A stretch of 64,000 bases of DNA from Acidovorax sp. RAC01 (GCF_001714725.1 NZ_CP016447.1:3715501-3779500), one strand, 5' to 3'. Shown: positions 46,106 through 55,988, numbered from the stretch's first letter. Translations and numbers: made by a program. Notes: generated by a model not told the origin, from the letters alone.

Positions 46106-46678
46106 TCAGGTGGCCACGGCCCGGCGAAGCTGCAGGGCCTCAAATGCGGCCAACCGGTCAAGTTCTGCGCACACATCTGCCATCCGCCCAGAAATGGCCA
46201 ACCGGCCCGAACCTGGATCAGCAAACCGGCGCACAGCACATGTTGCCGGGCGGCCTGGGCCTCCAAGTACTGCCATTGACATCGCTGGCACCCGCTTGTG
46301 AGGAGCGGGCGGCGCTGCATGAAAGCCATGTGCGCTGTTGACAGGCCTTGACGCTGGCTGGGCCGGGCCCGAAACAGGCCGCACCGTAAACGGCCAGTTG
46401 CCCCGCAGGGGAGGCTTGTGCACGGGCGTGGCCGAAGGCACGGGTGGCCTCTGGCCCTGTGACAAGGTTGCACGCCGCACAAATTGCCGCAAGTCAGGGG
46501 CGTCCGACGCGTCCGACGCCGGATCCATGCCGGGCTGAACACTGTCGTTGGCAGCGGCAGGTTCATCGCTCCAGAATGGGACACGGCCGGAGGCGGTCTC
46601 ACGACCGGATTGCATCCACAGCATCAGCTTGGAGAGGTGCCGCGGGAGGGCGTTGAAAGCAGGTAAAACAATTCCCAT
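46106..46678 (-). CDS. Unassigned protein downstream of lexA
   Basis: 190-aa protein that I do not recognise, from the ATG at 46678 (MGIVLPAFNALPRHLSKLML). The middle is Pro/Ala/Ser-rich and likely disordered (SDASDAPDLRQFVRRATLSQ); the C-terminus has a helical look (GRMADVCAELDRLAAFEALQ). It follows lexA on the same strand by 191 bp and may share its SOS-regulated transcript. It does not resemble ImuA (no RecA-like motif) or SulA, which often neighbour lexA. It may be truncated by a frameshift (see 45913-46105). Confidence 0.5.
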   Translation of the reverse strand: MGIVLPAFNALPRHLSKLMLWMQSGRETASGRVPFWSDEPAAANDSVQPGMDPASDASDAPDLRQFVRRATLSQGQRPPVPSATPVHKPPLRGNWPFTVRPVSGPAQPASRPVNSAHGFHAAPPAPHKRVPAMSMAVLGGPGRPATCAVRRFADPGSGRLAISGRMADVCAELDRLAAFEALQLRRAVAT

Positions 46679-46869
46679 GTGAAAACTCCGAATTTCGGGG
46701 GTTGGACATAGGCAGGATTGCAAAACCACTCGCACAGCAACCTCCCGGCAGCAGGTGAAAACCGCTGTTCTGGAAGAACCTGCACAAGGAGATACCGGCT
46801 GAGCCGCAGGGCTGGCATGCCACCAGGACACGCCAAACGCCCGCCACCTGCAGTCAACCGGGGTGAGGG

Positions 46870-47544
46870 CTACATGAGCATCGTGTTGCGGATCAGCCCC
46901 ACGGCCAGGCCCTCGATTTCAAAGGGTTCGCCGGGCTGGACCACGATCACGGGATAGTCGGGGTTCTCGGGCAACAGTTCGATGGAACTGGCCGTACGGC
47001 GCAGCCGCTTGACGGTGACGTCATCCCCCAGGCGCGCGACGATGATCTGGCCGTTGCGGGCTTCTCGTGTGGACTGCACGGCCAGCAGGTCACCGTCCAT
47101 GATGCCGGCGTCGCGCATCGACATGCCTCGCACCTTCAGAAGGTAGTCGGGCTTGTGCTGGAAAAGGCTGTTTTCAACGCAATAGGTCTGGTCGACGTGT
47201 TCCTGCGCGAGAATGGGCGAGCCCGCTGCCACCCGGCCTACCAGGGGCAGGACGAGTTGGGAAAGACCCGGTATGGGCAGGCTGAACTGGCTGCCTCGCG
47301 CCGCGTTGATGGACCGCACGGTCTCGTTGCGCAGCCGGATGCCGCGGGATGTGCCACTGACCAGTTCAATCACGCCCTTGCGGGCCAGGGCCTGCAAATG
47401 CTCTTCTGCGGCGTTGGCTGATTTGAAGCCCAGTTCTGCCGCAATTTCGGCCCGTGTAGGTGGCGCGCCGGTGCGGGCGATCGCAGTCTGGATGAGATCC
47501 AGGATCTGTTGCTGGCGGGCCGTGAGTTTCGGGTTGTCGAGCAT
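46870..47544 (-). CDS. lexA: LexA repressor
   Basis: SOS repressor and self-cleaving protease, 224 aa. The winged HTH covers residues 1-72 ([40 protein letters not shown]). The cleavage bond is A107-G108 in [10 protein letters not shown]; the catalytic dyad is S142 in GMSMRDAG and K179 in VTVKRL. GGAG lies seven bases before the ATG. Two CTG-N10-CAG operators lie in its upstream region, so it should be autoregulated. Confidence 0.97.
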   Translation of the reverse strand: MLDNPKLTARQQQILDLIQTAIARTGAPPTRAEIAAELGFKSANAAEEHLQALARKGVIELVSGTSRGIRLRNETVRSINAARGSQFSLPIPGLSQLVLPLVGRVAAGSPILAQEHVDQTYCVENSLFQHKPDYLLKVRGMSMRDAGIMDGDLLAVQSTREARNGQIIVARLGDDVTVKRLRRTASSIELLPENPDYPVIVVQPGEPFEIEGLAVGLIRNTMLM

Positions 47545-47578
47545 GAAGGGCTCCGTGGAGTAGCGCTACGTGGAAGGA

Positions 47579-47594
47579 CTGGTTTTTAATCCAG
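47579..47594. promoter_or_regulatory. LexA (SOS) box 1
   Basis: CTGGTTTTTAATCCAG fits CTG-N10-CAG with an AT-rich centre. It lies 35 bp upstream of the lexA start codon, in the promoter region shared with the asparaginase gene. Confidence 0.8.
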
Positions 47595-47597
47595 TAC

Positions 47598-47613
47598 CTG
47601 TATTTTTCACCAG
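47598..47613. promoter_or_regulatory. LexA (SOS) box 2
   Basis: CTGTATTTTTCACCAG fits CTG-N10-CAG and has the full CTGTAT half-site. Centre-to-centre distance to box 1 is 19 bp, about two helical turns, suited to cooperative binding. It ends 17 bp before the asparaginase GTG. Confidence 0.85.
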
Positions 47614-47630
47614 TTTTTCGGAGTGTGCAA

Positions 47631-48584
47631 GTGAGTGGGCAAAAAATTGTGGTTCTGGGCACCGGCGGAACCATCGCGGGCACGGCTGCCGATGCCGCGG
47701 ACAACATCGGCTACAAGGCGGCGCAGGTCGGCGTGCGCGATCTCTTGGCATCGATTCCTGCGTTGCGCCTTGCAGGGGGCGGGGCCGTCGAGGCTGAGCA
47801 GGTCGCCCAGGTCGACAGCAAGGACATGGACTTCGACATCTGGAAGCAGCTTGCCTTGCGGTGCCAGCATCACCTGGACAACCCTGCCGTGCGAGGTGTG
47901 GTGATCACCCACGGCACCGACACCCTCGAGGAAACCGCATGGTTCCTGCAGGAAGTGCTCCATTGCGCGAAGCCCGTGGTGCTGACCTCCGCCATGCGTC
48001 CCGCGAGTGCGCTGACTCCCGACGGCCCCCAGAACCTGATGGATGCCGTGGCCTTGGCCCTGGCCCCGGACGTGCGCGGCGTATTCGCCGTGGCAGCGGG
48101 GGAGATCCACGGCGCCAGGCTGGTCCAGAAGGTGCATCCCTACCGGGTCAACGCTTTTGCATCGGGCGATGGCGGGCCCATGGGCTGGATGGAGGAAGGG
48201 AGCGTACGCTGGGCGCCAAATATCGCAGTAGGGCATGAATCCAAGGGGCGTATAGCTATTGATTTGATAGCGAATTCCGTGGTTACCCCCCGGGTGGAGA
48301 TCATCCTGAGCCACGCCGGAGCCCAGGGCCGCATGGCGGATGCGTTGGTGCGCGACGGGGTGCAGGGGCTGGTGGTTGCGTGTACCGGAAACGGGACCAT
48401 TCACCATGCGCTGGAGGACGCCCTGCTGCGCGCCCAGTCTGCTGGGGTGAGGGTGGTACGCGCCACGCGCTGCATCGGTGGCCAGGTCCTGCCCAAGCCG
48501 GGTGACCTGTGGGTGGACTCCCGCGGTCTGTCCCCCGTCAAGGCGCGCATCTCGCTGATGCTGGACCTTCTGGCGGCCTCCTGA
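47631..48584 (+). CDS. ansA: Asparaginase
   Basis: L-asparaginase family, hydrolysing asparagine to aspartate and ammonia; 317 aa. The N-terminus carries the first catalytic Thr in VVLGTGGTIAGTAADA; the second is in ITHGTDTLEETAWFL. The conserved TSAMRPASALTPDGPQNLMD follows. There is no signal peptide, so it should be cytoplasmic. The GTG at 47631 is chosen because GGAG lies seven bases before it; a GTG at 47625 would add two residues. It diverges from lexA, and the SOS boxes overlap its promoter region. Confidence 0.88.
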   Translation: MSGQKIVVLGTGGTIAGTAADAADNIGYKAAQVGVRDLLASIPALRLAGGGAVEAEQVAQVDSKDMDFDIWKQLALRCQHHLDNPAVRGVVITHGTDTLEETAWFLQEVLHCAKPVVLTSAMRPASALTPDGPQNLMDAVALALAPDVRGVFAVAAGEIHGARLVQKVHPYRVNAFASGDGGPMGWMEEGSVRWAPNIAVGHESKGRIAIDLIANSVVTPRVEIILSHAGAQGRMADALVRDGVQGLVVACTGNGTIHHALEDALLRAQSAGVRVVRATRCIGGQVLPKPGDLWVDSRGLSPVKARISLMLDLLAAS

Positions 48585-48597
48585 GTCCTGGGGTTCC

Positions 48598-49023
48598 GTG
48601 TCCTTTCTGGCTGCGCTCAAAACCCACAGCTGGGCCTACCCGGCGCTGGAGGTCGTTCACATTGCGGGCATTGCGCTGGTGGTGGGCAATCTGGTGCTGC
48701 TGGAGTTGCGCGTGTTCGGGCTTGGCCGCATGCTGCCTGTCAAAGACCTTGCCCGGTTGTGCCTGTCCTTGGCCGTGGTGGGCTTCGCGCTCATCGCCAC
48801 GTCGGGCCTCGTGATGTTTGCAACGCAGGCGGCAGAGCTGCTGGCCAACCGCGCATTCACCCTCAAGATGGTGCTGTTGATGCTGGCGGGGTCCAATGCA
48901 GCCTGGTTCCATGGCCGAAAATCGTTGGACAAACTCGATGGCATGGCCAGCGCACTGATGCTGGTGTCGACGGTACTGTGGCTGGCCATGGCTGCCAGCG
49001 GCCGCTGGATTGCCTACCTTTAA
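48598..49023 (+). CDS. Small four-helix membrane protein
   Basis: 141-aa integral membrane protein starting with GTG 13 bp after the asparaginase stop. Four hydrophobic helices are visible: around EVVHIAGIALVVGNLVLLEL, LCLSLAVVGFALIATSGLVM, TLKMVLLMLAGSNAAWFHGR and ALMLVSTVLWLAMAASGRWI. His in helices 1 and 3 and the short size resemble small cytochrome-b-like or DUF-class membrane proteins, but I cannot assign it. It precedes a DUF6152-like periplasmic protein by 11 bp and probably forms a pair with it. Confidence 0.78.
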   Translation: MSFLAALKTHSWAYPALEVVHIAGIALVVGNLVLLELRVFGLGRMLPVKDLARLCLSLAVVGFALIATSGLVMFATQAAELLANRAFTLKMVLLMLAGSNAAWFHGRKSLDKLDGMASALMLVSTVLWLAMAASGRWIAYL

Positions 49024-49034
49024 AGGGGAAATAC

Positions 49035-49505
49035 ATGCTTGTTCATCGTCGCCACTGCATCCTGGCACTCGCTACCGTTCCCCTGTGGGCCCGTGCGCAC
49101 CATGGCTGGAGCAGTTTCGATGCGGAACGACCGATCTATCTGGCCGGGACCGTGCGCAAGGTGCGCTGGCAAAACCCCCATGCCGAGCTGGAACTGGAGC
49201 TGCCCGCCGATCTGACGGTGCCCGGCGACCTGGCCCAGCGTGCAATTCCGGCGCAGACAGCGCCTGTGGATGGCAAGGCGCTGCTGGCAAAGTCCGTGGT
49301 GCCACGCCGCCGTGACCGGCTCTGGCAGGTGGAACTGGCTCCGCTGACGCGCATGCAGGCCTGGCAGATCGCCGAAATCAAGCCGGGCGCAGCCGTGTCG
49401 CTGGTCGGCTTCACGCTGCGCGAGGAAAAGGGCGACGCGGTGTTGCGGGCGGAATATCTGTTCATCGACGGCAAGGCGTACGCCCTGCGTTCGGGGCCTG
49501 CCTGA
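49035..49505 (+). CDS. DUF6152-like secreted protein
   Basis: 156-aa protein with a signal peptide (MLVHRRHCILALATVPLWARA) and a mature start at HHGWSSFDAERPIYLAGTVR. The HHGWSSFD, GTV..V.WQNPHA.LELE and V.LVGF patterns match the DUF6152 family of small periplasmic beta-proteins. AAAGGGG precedes the ATG at 49035; the upstream open frame to 48759 overlaps the membrane-protein gene and is rejected. Function unknown; the conserved HH at the mature N-terminus could bind a metal (inference). Confidence 0.82.
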   Translation: MLVHRRHCILALATVPLWARAHHGWSSFDAERPIYLAGTVRKVRWQNPHAELELELPADLTVPGDLAQRAIPAQTAPVDGKALLAKSVVPRRRDRLWQVELAPLTRMQAWQIAEIKPGAAVSLVGFTLREEKGDAVLRAEYLFIDGKAYALRSGPA

Positions 49506-49647
49506 CGCGGTAGTTCCTGCTCTGGACCGGCCCCTTTGGGCCCCCTTGGCACGGGCGCCGTCTTGTCATGGCCGCCGGTGCAATCCGTCACCGCTCGCGG
49601 CCCAAGCTCTGCGTCAAGGCAAGCTTTCTCTTCGCGGCACACCAACA

Positions 49648-49676
49648 AAAACGGCGCCTCCCAGAGGCGCCGTTAT
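49648..49676 (-). terminator. Rho-independent terminator after adk (minus strand)
   Basis: On the minus strand AACGGCGCCTC pairs with GAGGCGCCGTT around a three-base loop and is followed by TTTTTG. A second palindrome (GCTAACCC-GCGCC-GGGTTAGC style, 49682-49702) lies between it and the adk stop. Confidence 0.85.
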
Positions 49677-49706
49677 GGGCTGCTAACCCGCGCCGGGTTA
49701 GCGGCT

Positions 49707-50378
<672 letters not shown>

Positions 50379-50639
50379 TTAGAAATCGGTTGGCGCCGCT
50401 GGCGGGGGCCATGCCACCACACTGCGGTGGTTGCCGATACGCCCAGGATGCGATGCTCTCGTTACATTCGAGGATAGCATGTGACTCCTTCGCCGCGACT
50501 TACATGGATGGGCCTTGGCGAAGCAGCGCATTGGCGCTGGGATGGCATCCAAGGCAGGCGCCCGGATTCCCGGTCACTGCACCCAGGTCACAGGGTTTCG
50601 CAGGGCGCCCGTGGGGTACCGCGCGCACATTCCGGGGGA

Positions 50640-51467
50640 TCAGACGGCTGCCAGCAGGGCGCGGACCCGCGCCAAGTCGTCGGGCGTGTCCACGCCAGGC
50701 CCTGGGGCCTTGTCCGCCAGGTGGACGGCAATGCGGTGGCCGTGCCAGAGCGCACGCAGCTGCTCCAGGGCCTCGACGGTTTCGGTAGGGGCCGCAGCCA
50801 AGCCCGGGAAGCTGCGCAGGAAGCGCGCACGGTAGCTGTAGATGCCCACGTGCCGCAGCGGTGCAAAACCTGCGGGAACCCCTTGCGCACCCGCTTGCCA
50901 CCATGCGGCGTCGGGCTGGTCGCGGCACCATGGAATGGGCGCGCGGCTGAAGTAGTGCGCGTATCCGCGGGCGTCCAGCACCACCTTCACCACGTTCGGG
51001 TTCAGGTAGTCATCAAGGGATGTAATGGGGTGCGCCGCAGTGCCCATGCTGGCATCGGCAGACGCGGTCAGCAGGCCGCCCACGGCGTTGATGAGGTCGG
51101 GGTCAATCAGCGGTTCATCGCCCTGGACATTCACCACCGTGTCGTCGCCGTCCAGGCCGAGCTGCATGCAGGCTTCAGCCAGGCGGTCGCTGCCGCTGGC
51201 GTGGTCGGTGCGCGTAAGGATGGCTTCCACGCCGTGGCGGATGCAGGTGTCCACAATGCGGGCGTCATCCGCAGCCACCACGACGCGGCTGGCGGCGCTT
51301 TCGGCAGACCTGCGTGCCACGCGCACCACCATCGGAAGGCCGGCAATGTCTGCCAGCGGTTTGTCGGGCAGGCGGCTCGAGGCCAGCCGGGCCGGGATCA
51401 GCACCGTGAACCCCGGCTGCCCCGCGTAGCGCGCCGCCGACTGCGGCAGGCCGGCGAGCGCGCTCAC
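50640..51467 (-). CDS. kdsB: 3-deoxy-manno-octulosonate cytidylyltransferase
   Basis: CMP-KDO synthetase, activating KDO for the LPS inner core. The 275-aa protein has [48 protein letters not shown] and YFSRAPIPW, all KdsB signatures. It starts with GTG overlapping the stop of the Trm112-like gene (GTGA). An N-terminal extension of about 18 residues precedes the nucleotide-binding strand. Confidence 0.95.
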   Translation of the reverse strand: MSALAGLPQSAARYAGQPGFTVLIPARLASSRLPDKPLADIAGLPMVVRVARRSAESAASRVVVAADDARIVDTCIRHGVEAILTRTDHASGSDRLAEACMQLGLDGDDTVVNVQGDEPLIDPDLINAVGGLLTASADASMGTAAHPITSLDDYLNPNVVKVVLDARGYAHYFSRAPIPWCRDQPDAAWWQAGAQGVPAGFAPLRHVGIYSYRARFLRSFPGLAAAPTETVEALEQLRALWHGHRIAVHLADKAPGPGVDTPDDLARVRALLAAV

Positions 51468-51646
51468 CGCTCCAGTTCCTCGTCACTCAGGGTGCGGGCT
51501 TCGTTCTCCAGCAGCACGGGGATGCCGTCGCGCACCGGGTAGGCCAGCCGGGCGCTGCGCGAGACGAGTTCCTGCGCCTCGCGGTCGTAGGTCAGCGGGC
51601 CCTTGGTAACGGGGCATACCAGGAGTTCAAGCAGTTTGGGGTCCAT
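51464..51646 (-). CDS. Trm112/YcaR family protein
   Basis: 60-aa protein starting [20 protein letters not shown] and containing [18 protein letters not shown], the YcaR/Trm112 pattern. Related proteins act as zinc-binding activators of methyltransferases; only part of the Cys set is present here. It lies between lpxK and kdsB in the standard lpxK-ycaR-kdsB order and is translationally coupled to kdsB. The frame is open to 51838, but the ATG at 51646 gives the family start. Confidence 0.9.
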   Translation of the reverse strand: MDPKLLELLVCPVTKGPLTYDREAQELVSRSARLAYPVRDGIPVLLENEARTLSDEELER

Positions 51647-51870
51647 GGCGGAATGTGTATGTGGTGGGCGCATGGCGCCAGAGACAGGCCGCGCGTGCAG
51701 GCTGCGCGCAGGGCAGCAGCGATCATAGCTGCGGGTGCTGTGCCGGTGGGCGATGCCCATATCCCCCGGCGCGACCTGGATGGGGCGGTCAACATCTGGG
51801 GACAACGGCTGTCCAGGTGCGCAAGGCCGGGTCCACATCCGACCGATCGCCGAAACCCGGTCCAGACCAT

Positions 51871-52953
51871 TCAGCGGGCTGGGGTGCGCCGCTGGCCGGG
51901 GGTGGACTGCCGCCGCTGGTCAATCGCCGCATCCAGCGCGCGGAAAAAGCCGGGCTCGATCTCCAGCACCAGCGGCATCGCCAGCGCCTGCGGGTGCCGT
52001 CGCCAGAGCTTGACCGCATCTTTTTCGGTGCAAATAATGGTCTGTCGCTTGTTGGGTATAGGATTCCAGCTATCAAAATCATAGTGATCTGGCAGGCTTT
52101 CCGCATGCGCAAGCGTCAGGCCTGCGGCTGTGAGCATGTCAAAAAACACCTCGGGCCGTGCCACGGCGGCCACGGCATGCACCGGCTGGCCCTGCAGCGC
52201 TTCGAGCGCGATGCGCTGCCCGTCTGCCCCCACTGCCCAGGGTGCCAGGCTGCGCCGGGTGCCAAACGCGGGCGAGGCTGTCCCGGGGGGCGCAACCGGG
52301 GCCGCATGCAGCACAAAATCCACAGGCCTTGGCCACGGCTCGCGCAACGGGCCGGCGGGCAGCATCCACCCATTGCCAATCCCGTCGGCATTGAACACGC
52401 AGATTTCCAGGTCGCGTTGCAGCGCCAGGTGCTGCAGGCCGTCGTCGCACAGGATGACCTCCGTATCGGGGTGGGCCGAAAGCAGGGCCCGGGCTGCCTC
52501 GATGCGCTGCGCGGCCACAAACACCGGCACTCCCGGGCAGCTGCGGGCGATGAGCGCGGGCTCGTCACCCACATCCTGCGCCGCGCTATCGGCAAGCACC
52601 GCCATGCAGTCACGTGACTGGCGTCCGTAACCTCGTGAGATCACGCCCGGCCGCAGCCCGCGCGCCTGCAGGTGCCGGGCCAGGGCAATCACCACTGGCG
52701 TTTTTCCGGCACCGCCGGCAATCACGTTGCCCACCACGATGACCGGCCTGGCAGGGTGCTCTGACTGGAGAATGCCGCTGCGGTACAGGCCGCGCCGAAT
52801 CGCTACCAATGCCCCGTATGCCAGGGCAAACGGCCACAGGGCCAGGGCGCCAGGCCCGCGCGTCTGCCAGCTGCGTTGCAGCCAGCTCTGCAGTCGCTGG
52901 CCCGGCGTGCGGGCCGCCTCAGCAGGCCGCTGCGGCGGCTGGGCAGCGGTCAC
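51871..52953 (-). CDS. lpxK: Tetraacyldisaccharide 4'-kinase
   Basis: Phosphorylates the lipid A disaccharide at the 4' position at the inner membrane. About 360 aa with an N-terminal membrane segment ([20 protein letters not shown]), the P-loop [29 protein letters not shown] and [19 protein letters not shown]. The GTG at 52953 is chosen; a TTG at 52968 would add five residues. It starts about 18 bp after exbD and precedes the Trm112-like gene by 224 bp. Confidence 0.93.
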   Translation of the reverse strand: MTAAQPPQRPAEAARTPGQRLQSWLQRSWQTRGPGALALWPFALAYGALVAIRRGLYRSGILQSEHPARPVIVVGNVIAGGAGKTPVVIALARHLQARGLRPGVISRGYGRQSRDCMAVLADSAAQDVGDEPALIARSCPGVPVFVAAQRIEAARALLSAHPDTEVILCDDGLQHLALQRDLEICVFNADGIGNGWMLPAGPLREPWPRPVDFVLHAAPVAPPGTASPAFGTRRSLAPWAVGADGQRIALEALQGQPVHAVAAVARPEVFFDMLTAAGLTLAHAESLPDHYDFDSWNPIPNKRQTIICTEKDAVKLWRRHPQALAMPLVLEIEPGFFRALDAAIDQRRQSTPGQRRTPAR

Positions 52954-52971
52954 CGGGCCACCGCGCAAAGG

Positions 52972-53409
52972 TCAGCGGCCGTTGGCCGCACGCGCGCCTG
53001 CGGACGACTGCGTGGCAAAAGTGATCTGCGTCAGGCCCACACGCCGCGCAGCTTCCATCACCGTCACCACCGACTGGTGGGGCGACATCGCGTCGGCACT
53101 GATGATGATCACCGTGCCGGCGCCGGCCGTGGCCGCAGCCCGCAGTGCCTGGGCTACCGCATCCACGCTCTTGCCTTCCACGGTCGACTTGTTGACGGCA
53201 TAGCGGCCATCCGAAGCCACCGCGACGATGACTTCCTTGGGGTGGTCGCGCTGCTGCTCGGCATCGGCCACGGGCAGGGTGAGCTGCAGCTCGGTGAACT
53301 TGCTGTACGTGGTGGTCAGCATCAGAAAGATGAGGATGACCAGCAGCACATCGATGAACGGGATCAGGTTGATCTCGGGCTCATCCTTGGGGCGGGGGCT
53401 GAAGTTCAT
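52972..53409 (-). CDS. exbD: ExbD/TolR-type biopolymer transport protein
   Basis: Inner-membrane component that couples proton flow to outer-membrane processes. The 145-aa protein starts MNFSPRPKDEPEINLIPFID, with the single helix VLLVILIFLMLTTTY containing the conserved Asp just before it (FIDVLL), and a periplasmic domain. The exbB-like gene lies 76 bp upstream. In betaproteobacteria this exbB-exbD pair commonly precedes lpxK; whether it serves TonB or another system is not evident. Confidence 0.93.
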   Translation of the reverse strand: MNFSPRPKDEPEINLIPFIDVLLVILIFLMLTTTYSKFTELQLTLPVADAEQQRDHPKEVIVAVASDGRYAVNKSTVEGKSVDAVAQALRAAATAGAGTVIIISADAMSPHQSVVTVMEAARRVGLTQITFATQSSAGARAANGR

Positions 53410-53485
53410 GGCGGGTGTTCTGTTGCGCGGACATGGGACCCTGCGGCAGGGTACGGGCAAGTGCCAGCCGATGTCTCAGGGTGTC

Positions 53486-54133
53486 TCAGCGGGCCTTGCG
53501 GTGGCGCAGGATGTGGCGCACGAACTGCTCGGATGCCAGTTCCAGCGTGAGCAGGTAAGCATCGACCCGGGCCCGGAAGTACCGCCAGAAAATCAGGGCC
53601 GGGATGGCCACGATGAGCCCGAAGGCCGTGTTGTAGAGCGCAATCGAGATGCCGTGCGCAAGCTGTGCCGGGTTGCCTCCGCCCAACGCCTGGCCCACGC
53701 CACCGGTGCCGGTCTGCGAGCCGAAGATCTCGATCATGCCGATGACGGTGCCCAGCAGGCCCAGCAGCGGTGCCGCCGAGGCGATGGTGGCCAGGGCAGC
53801 CAGGTATTTTTCAAGCCGGTGGGCCACGGCACGGCCGGCGCCTTCCATGGCGGCGCGCAGATCGGCTTCACTGCACTGCGGATTGCTGTTCAGCGTGCGC
53901 AGCCCGGTGGCCAGTACCTCGCCCAGGGCCGAGTTCTGGGCCAGCTGGTTCACGACATCAGGCGTGGGTACCGAACGCGAAGACACGGTGATGGCTTCGT
54001 CGAGCAGTTTGGGGGGCGCCACGCGGGACGTTTTGAGTGCCACGAAGCGCTCGAAAACCAGTGCCATTCCGAGCACGGAACATGCGATCAGGGGCCAGAT
54101 GGGCCAACCAGCGGCTTGTATGATGGACAGCAA
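53486..54133 (-). CDS. exbB: ExbB/TolQ/MotA-type proton channel protein
   Basis: 215-aa inner-membrane proton channel partner of ExbD. Three helices are visible: residues about 10-28 (WPIWPLIACSVLGMALVFER), about 113-135 (ATIASAAPLLGLLGTVIGMI) and about 160-182 (ISIALYNTAFGLIVAIPALI). It begins with TTG at 54133, six bases after GGAGAG. It is the first gene of the minus-strand exbB-exbD-lpxK-Trm112-kdsB-adk block. Confidence 0.92.
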   Translation of the reverse strand: MLSIIQAAGWPIWPLIACSVLGMALVFERFVALKTSRVAPPKLLDEAITVSSRSVPTPDVVNQLAQNSALGEVLATGLRTLNSNPQCSEADLRAAMEGAGRAVAHRLEKYLAALATIASAAPLLGLLGTVIGMIEIFGSQTGTGGVGQALGGGNPAQLAHGISIALYNTAFGLIVAIPALIFWRYFRARVDAYLLTLELASEQFVRHILRHRKAR

Positions 54134-54485
54134 ATCTCTCTCCGGGCACTTGAAGGGCAGCGGCGATTATGGCCCAGCTTGCACTGTCGCCCGCGTCACA
54201 AACAGTTACCTTGCCACGTTCGGATTCGGCCCCGTTGCGGACCCACAAAAACTGTGGATAACTTTGTGGGCAACTGGGTGTCGATGGCCCCGAAACCTGC
54301 GCCACGCCGTGCTTGCAACAGATTGATGAAAAATAAGGCAATGAAAAATCGTTATAAATCAACGGGTTGCACGTATTTCCGTGCTTTCGGCGGGATATTG
54401 GCGTCCAGGCTTGCCCCGCTCGCCGCTCCCCTTTGTCTGTGGAGTAGTGCACCCCGCAGCAGCGGCCAAAAGCGCTTGAAACCTC
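54134..54485. other. Divergent region between exbB and xseA with a DnaA-box-like site in a small palindrome
   Basis: 352 bp without a protein-like frame. A TGTGGATAA (54253-54261), the perfect DnaA box read backwards, lies inside the inverted repeat CCCACAAA (54242) / TTTGTGGG (54263). An A/T-rich patch follows at 54325-54370. No further boxes or an origin-type layout were seen, so a replication origin is not supported. Confidence 0.45.
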
Positions 54486-55814
54486 ATGCCTGAGCTGCCA
54501 AACCCAGCATTGGCGCCGCGTGTGTGGGAAGTCGGCGCGCTATGCCGCGCCATTGCTGATGCGCTGGAGGCGCGGTTCAATCCTGTCGCGGTCCGCGGCG
54601 AGATCACGGGCTTCTCGCGCGCAGCCAGCGGTCATTGCTACTTCACCGTCAAGGATGCCAATGGGCAACTGCGCTGCGCGATGTTCAGGCGCGCGGCCCT
54701 GCTGCTTGACTTTTCGCCGCGGGACGGTGAGCTGGTGGAGTTGCGGGGACGGCTGGGCGTGTACGAAGCCCGCGGAGACCTGCAGTTCATCGTCGAAAGC
54801 ATGCAGCGGGCCGGGCAGGGCGCGCTGTTCGAGCAGTTTCTGCGCCTGAAGGCCGGGCTGGAAGCCGAAGGGCTGTTCGATGCCGCCCGCAAGCGGCCCT
54901 TGCCCTTGCAGCCCCGCGGCATCGGCCTGGTCACATCGCTGGGCGCCGCAGCGTTGCACGACGTGGTGACCGCCCTGCGCCGCAGGGTGCCGCACATCCC
55001 GGTGGTGCTGGTGCCTACGCCCGTCCAGGGCGCAGGGGCCCCGGCGTCGCTGGTCGCATCGCTATCAAAGTTGTATCAGATGGCCCAGCAGGCACAAGCG
55101 CCAGGGGCCGATTTGACCCAGATTCCGGCCATCGACGTGATCCTGCTCGTGCGCGGCGGCGGCTCCATCGAAGACCTGTGGGCGTTCAACGACGAGCGCC
55201 TGGCCCGCACCATTGTGCAAAGCCCTGTGCCCCTGGTGTGCGGGGTGGGGCACGAGACCGATTTCACCATTGCCGATTTCTGCGCCGACCTGCGGGCTCC
55301 CACGCCTACAGCGGCTGCAGAGCTGGTGTCGCAGCCGCGTGATGTGTGGCTGCGGGCGCTGGACCTGCTGGGCGGACGCCTGGGCGACGCGGTGCAGCGC
55401 CAGGTGGATGCGCGCTACCAGCGGCTCGACCAGGTGGCCGCACGCCTGGGCAGGCCGTCGTCGCTGGCCGCGCGCCAGCACCTGCAGCTGGCCCGTCTTG
55501 CGCAGCGCATGCGCCACGCCGTGCACCTGCACGCGCAGCGGCAGCAGCATGCGCAGGCTGTGCTGGCCAGCGGGCTCATGCAGGCCCTGCACCAACGCCT
55601 GCGGGCGCAGACCGAGCGGGTGGAGCGCGCCGAACTGCGCCTGGGTCTGCTGGACCCGCGCCTCGTGCTGCAGCGCGGCTATGCCTTGCTGACCGACAGC
55701 ACCGGCCGTGCCGTGGTCAGCACGGCGCAGGCGAACCCCGGCGATGCGCTGAAGGCCACGCTGGCCGACGGAACGCTGGACGTGACCGTGGCTAGGCAGG
55801 CGCGGCTGCTCTGA
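54486..55814 (+). CDS. xseA: Exodeoxyribonuclease VII large subunit
   Basis: Catalytic subunit of the single-strand-specific exonuclease VII. The 442-aa protein has an N-terminal OB-fold (AVRGEITGFSRAASGHCYFT, KDANGQLRCAMFRRAA), the catalytic domain with GLVTSLGAAALHDVVTALRR, DVILLVRGGGSIEDLWAFND, CGVGHETDFTIADFCADLRA and PTPTAAAELV, and a long helical C-terminus. xseB, the small subunit, is not adjacent. It diverges from exbB and is followed by sodB on the same strand. Confidence 0.95.
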   Translation: MPELPNPALAPRVWEVGALCRAIADALEARFNPVAVRGEITGFSRAASGHCYFTVKDANGQLRCAMFRRAALLLDFSPRDGELVELRGRLGVYEARGDLQFIVESMQRAGQGALFEQFLRLKAGLEAEGLFDAARKRPLPLQPRGIGLVTSLGAAALHDVVTALRRRVPHIPVVLVPTPVQGAGAPASLVASLSKLYQMAQQAQAPGADLTQIPAIDVILLVRGGGSIEDLWAFNDERLARTIVQSPVPLVCGVGHETDFTIADFCADLRAPTPTAAAELVSQPRDVWLRALDLLGGRLGDAVQRQVDARYQRLDQVAARLGRPSSLAARQHLQLARLAQRMRHAVHLHAQRQQHAQAVLASGLMQALHQRLRAQTERVERAELRLGLLDPRLVLQRGYALLTDSTGRAVVSTAQANPGDALKATLADGTLDVTVARQARLL

Positions 55815-55988
55815 CCCAGAGCGAGCTAACCCACAGCCAGGTCAGCCTGCAGCGCCAGCCCTTGTGCAAAGGCCTTTGCTGCAGGGGCCACGCGATGTTC
55901 CTACAATGCGCCTTTACCCTGCGGCAGCCAGAGCTCAGCGCCCCGGAGCCGCAGCAGCACCCGATTTCAAACCACGAGGAAACCCACC

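Noticed and set aside
46106..46678. Gene downstream of lexA as imuA or sulA
   Set aside because: No RecA-like motif, no SulA pattern and no imuB or dnaE2 follows.
48251..48272. ATAGCTATTGATTTGATAGC inside the asparaginase gene, and TTTTGATAGCTGG read on the minus strand inside lpxK (about 52067-52079)
   Set aside because: They resemble the start of repeat A, but the second half of the element is missing and the protein sequence is uninterrupted and family-like, so I treat them as coincidence or very short traces.
54253..54261. DnaA box as evidence of a replication origin
   Set aside because: Only one box, no dnaA/dnaN/gyrB genes nearby and no unwinding-element layout.
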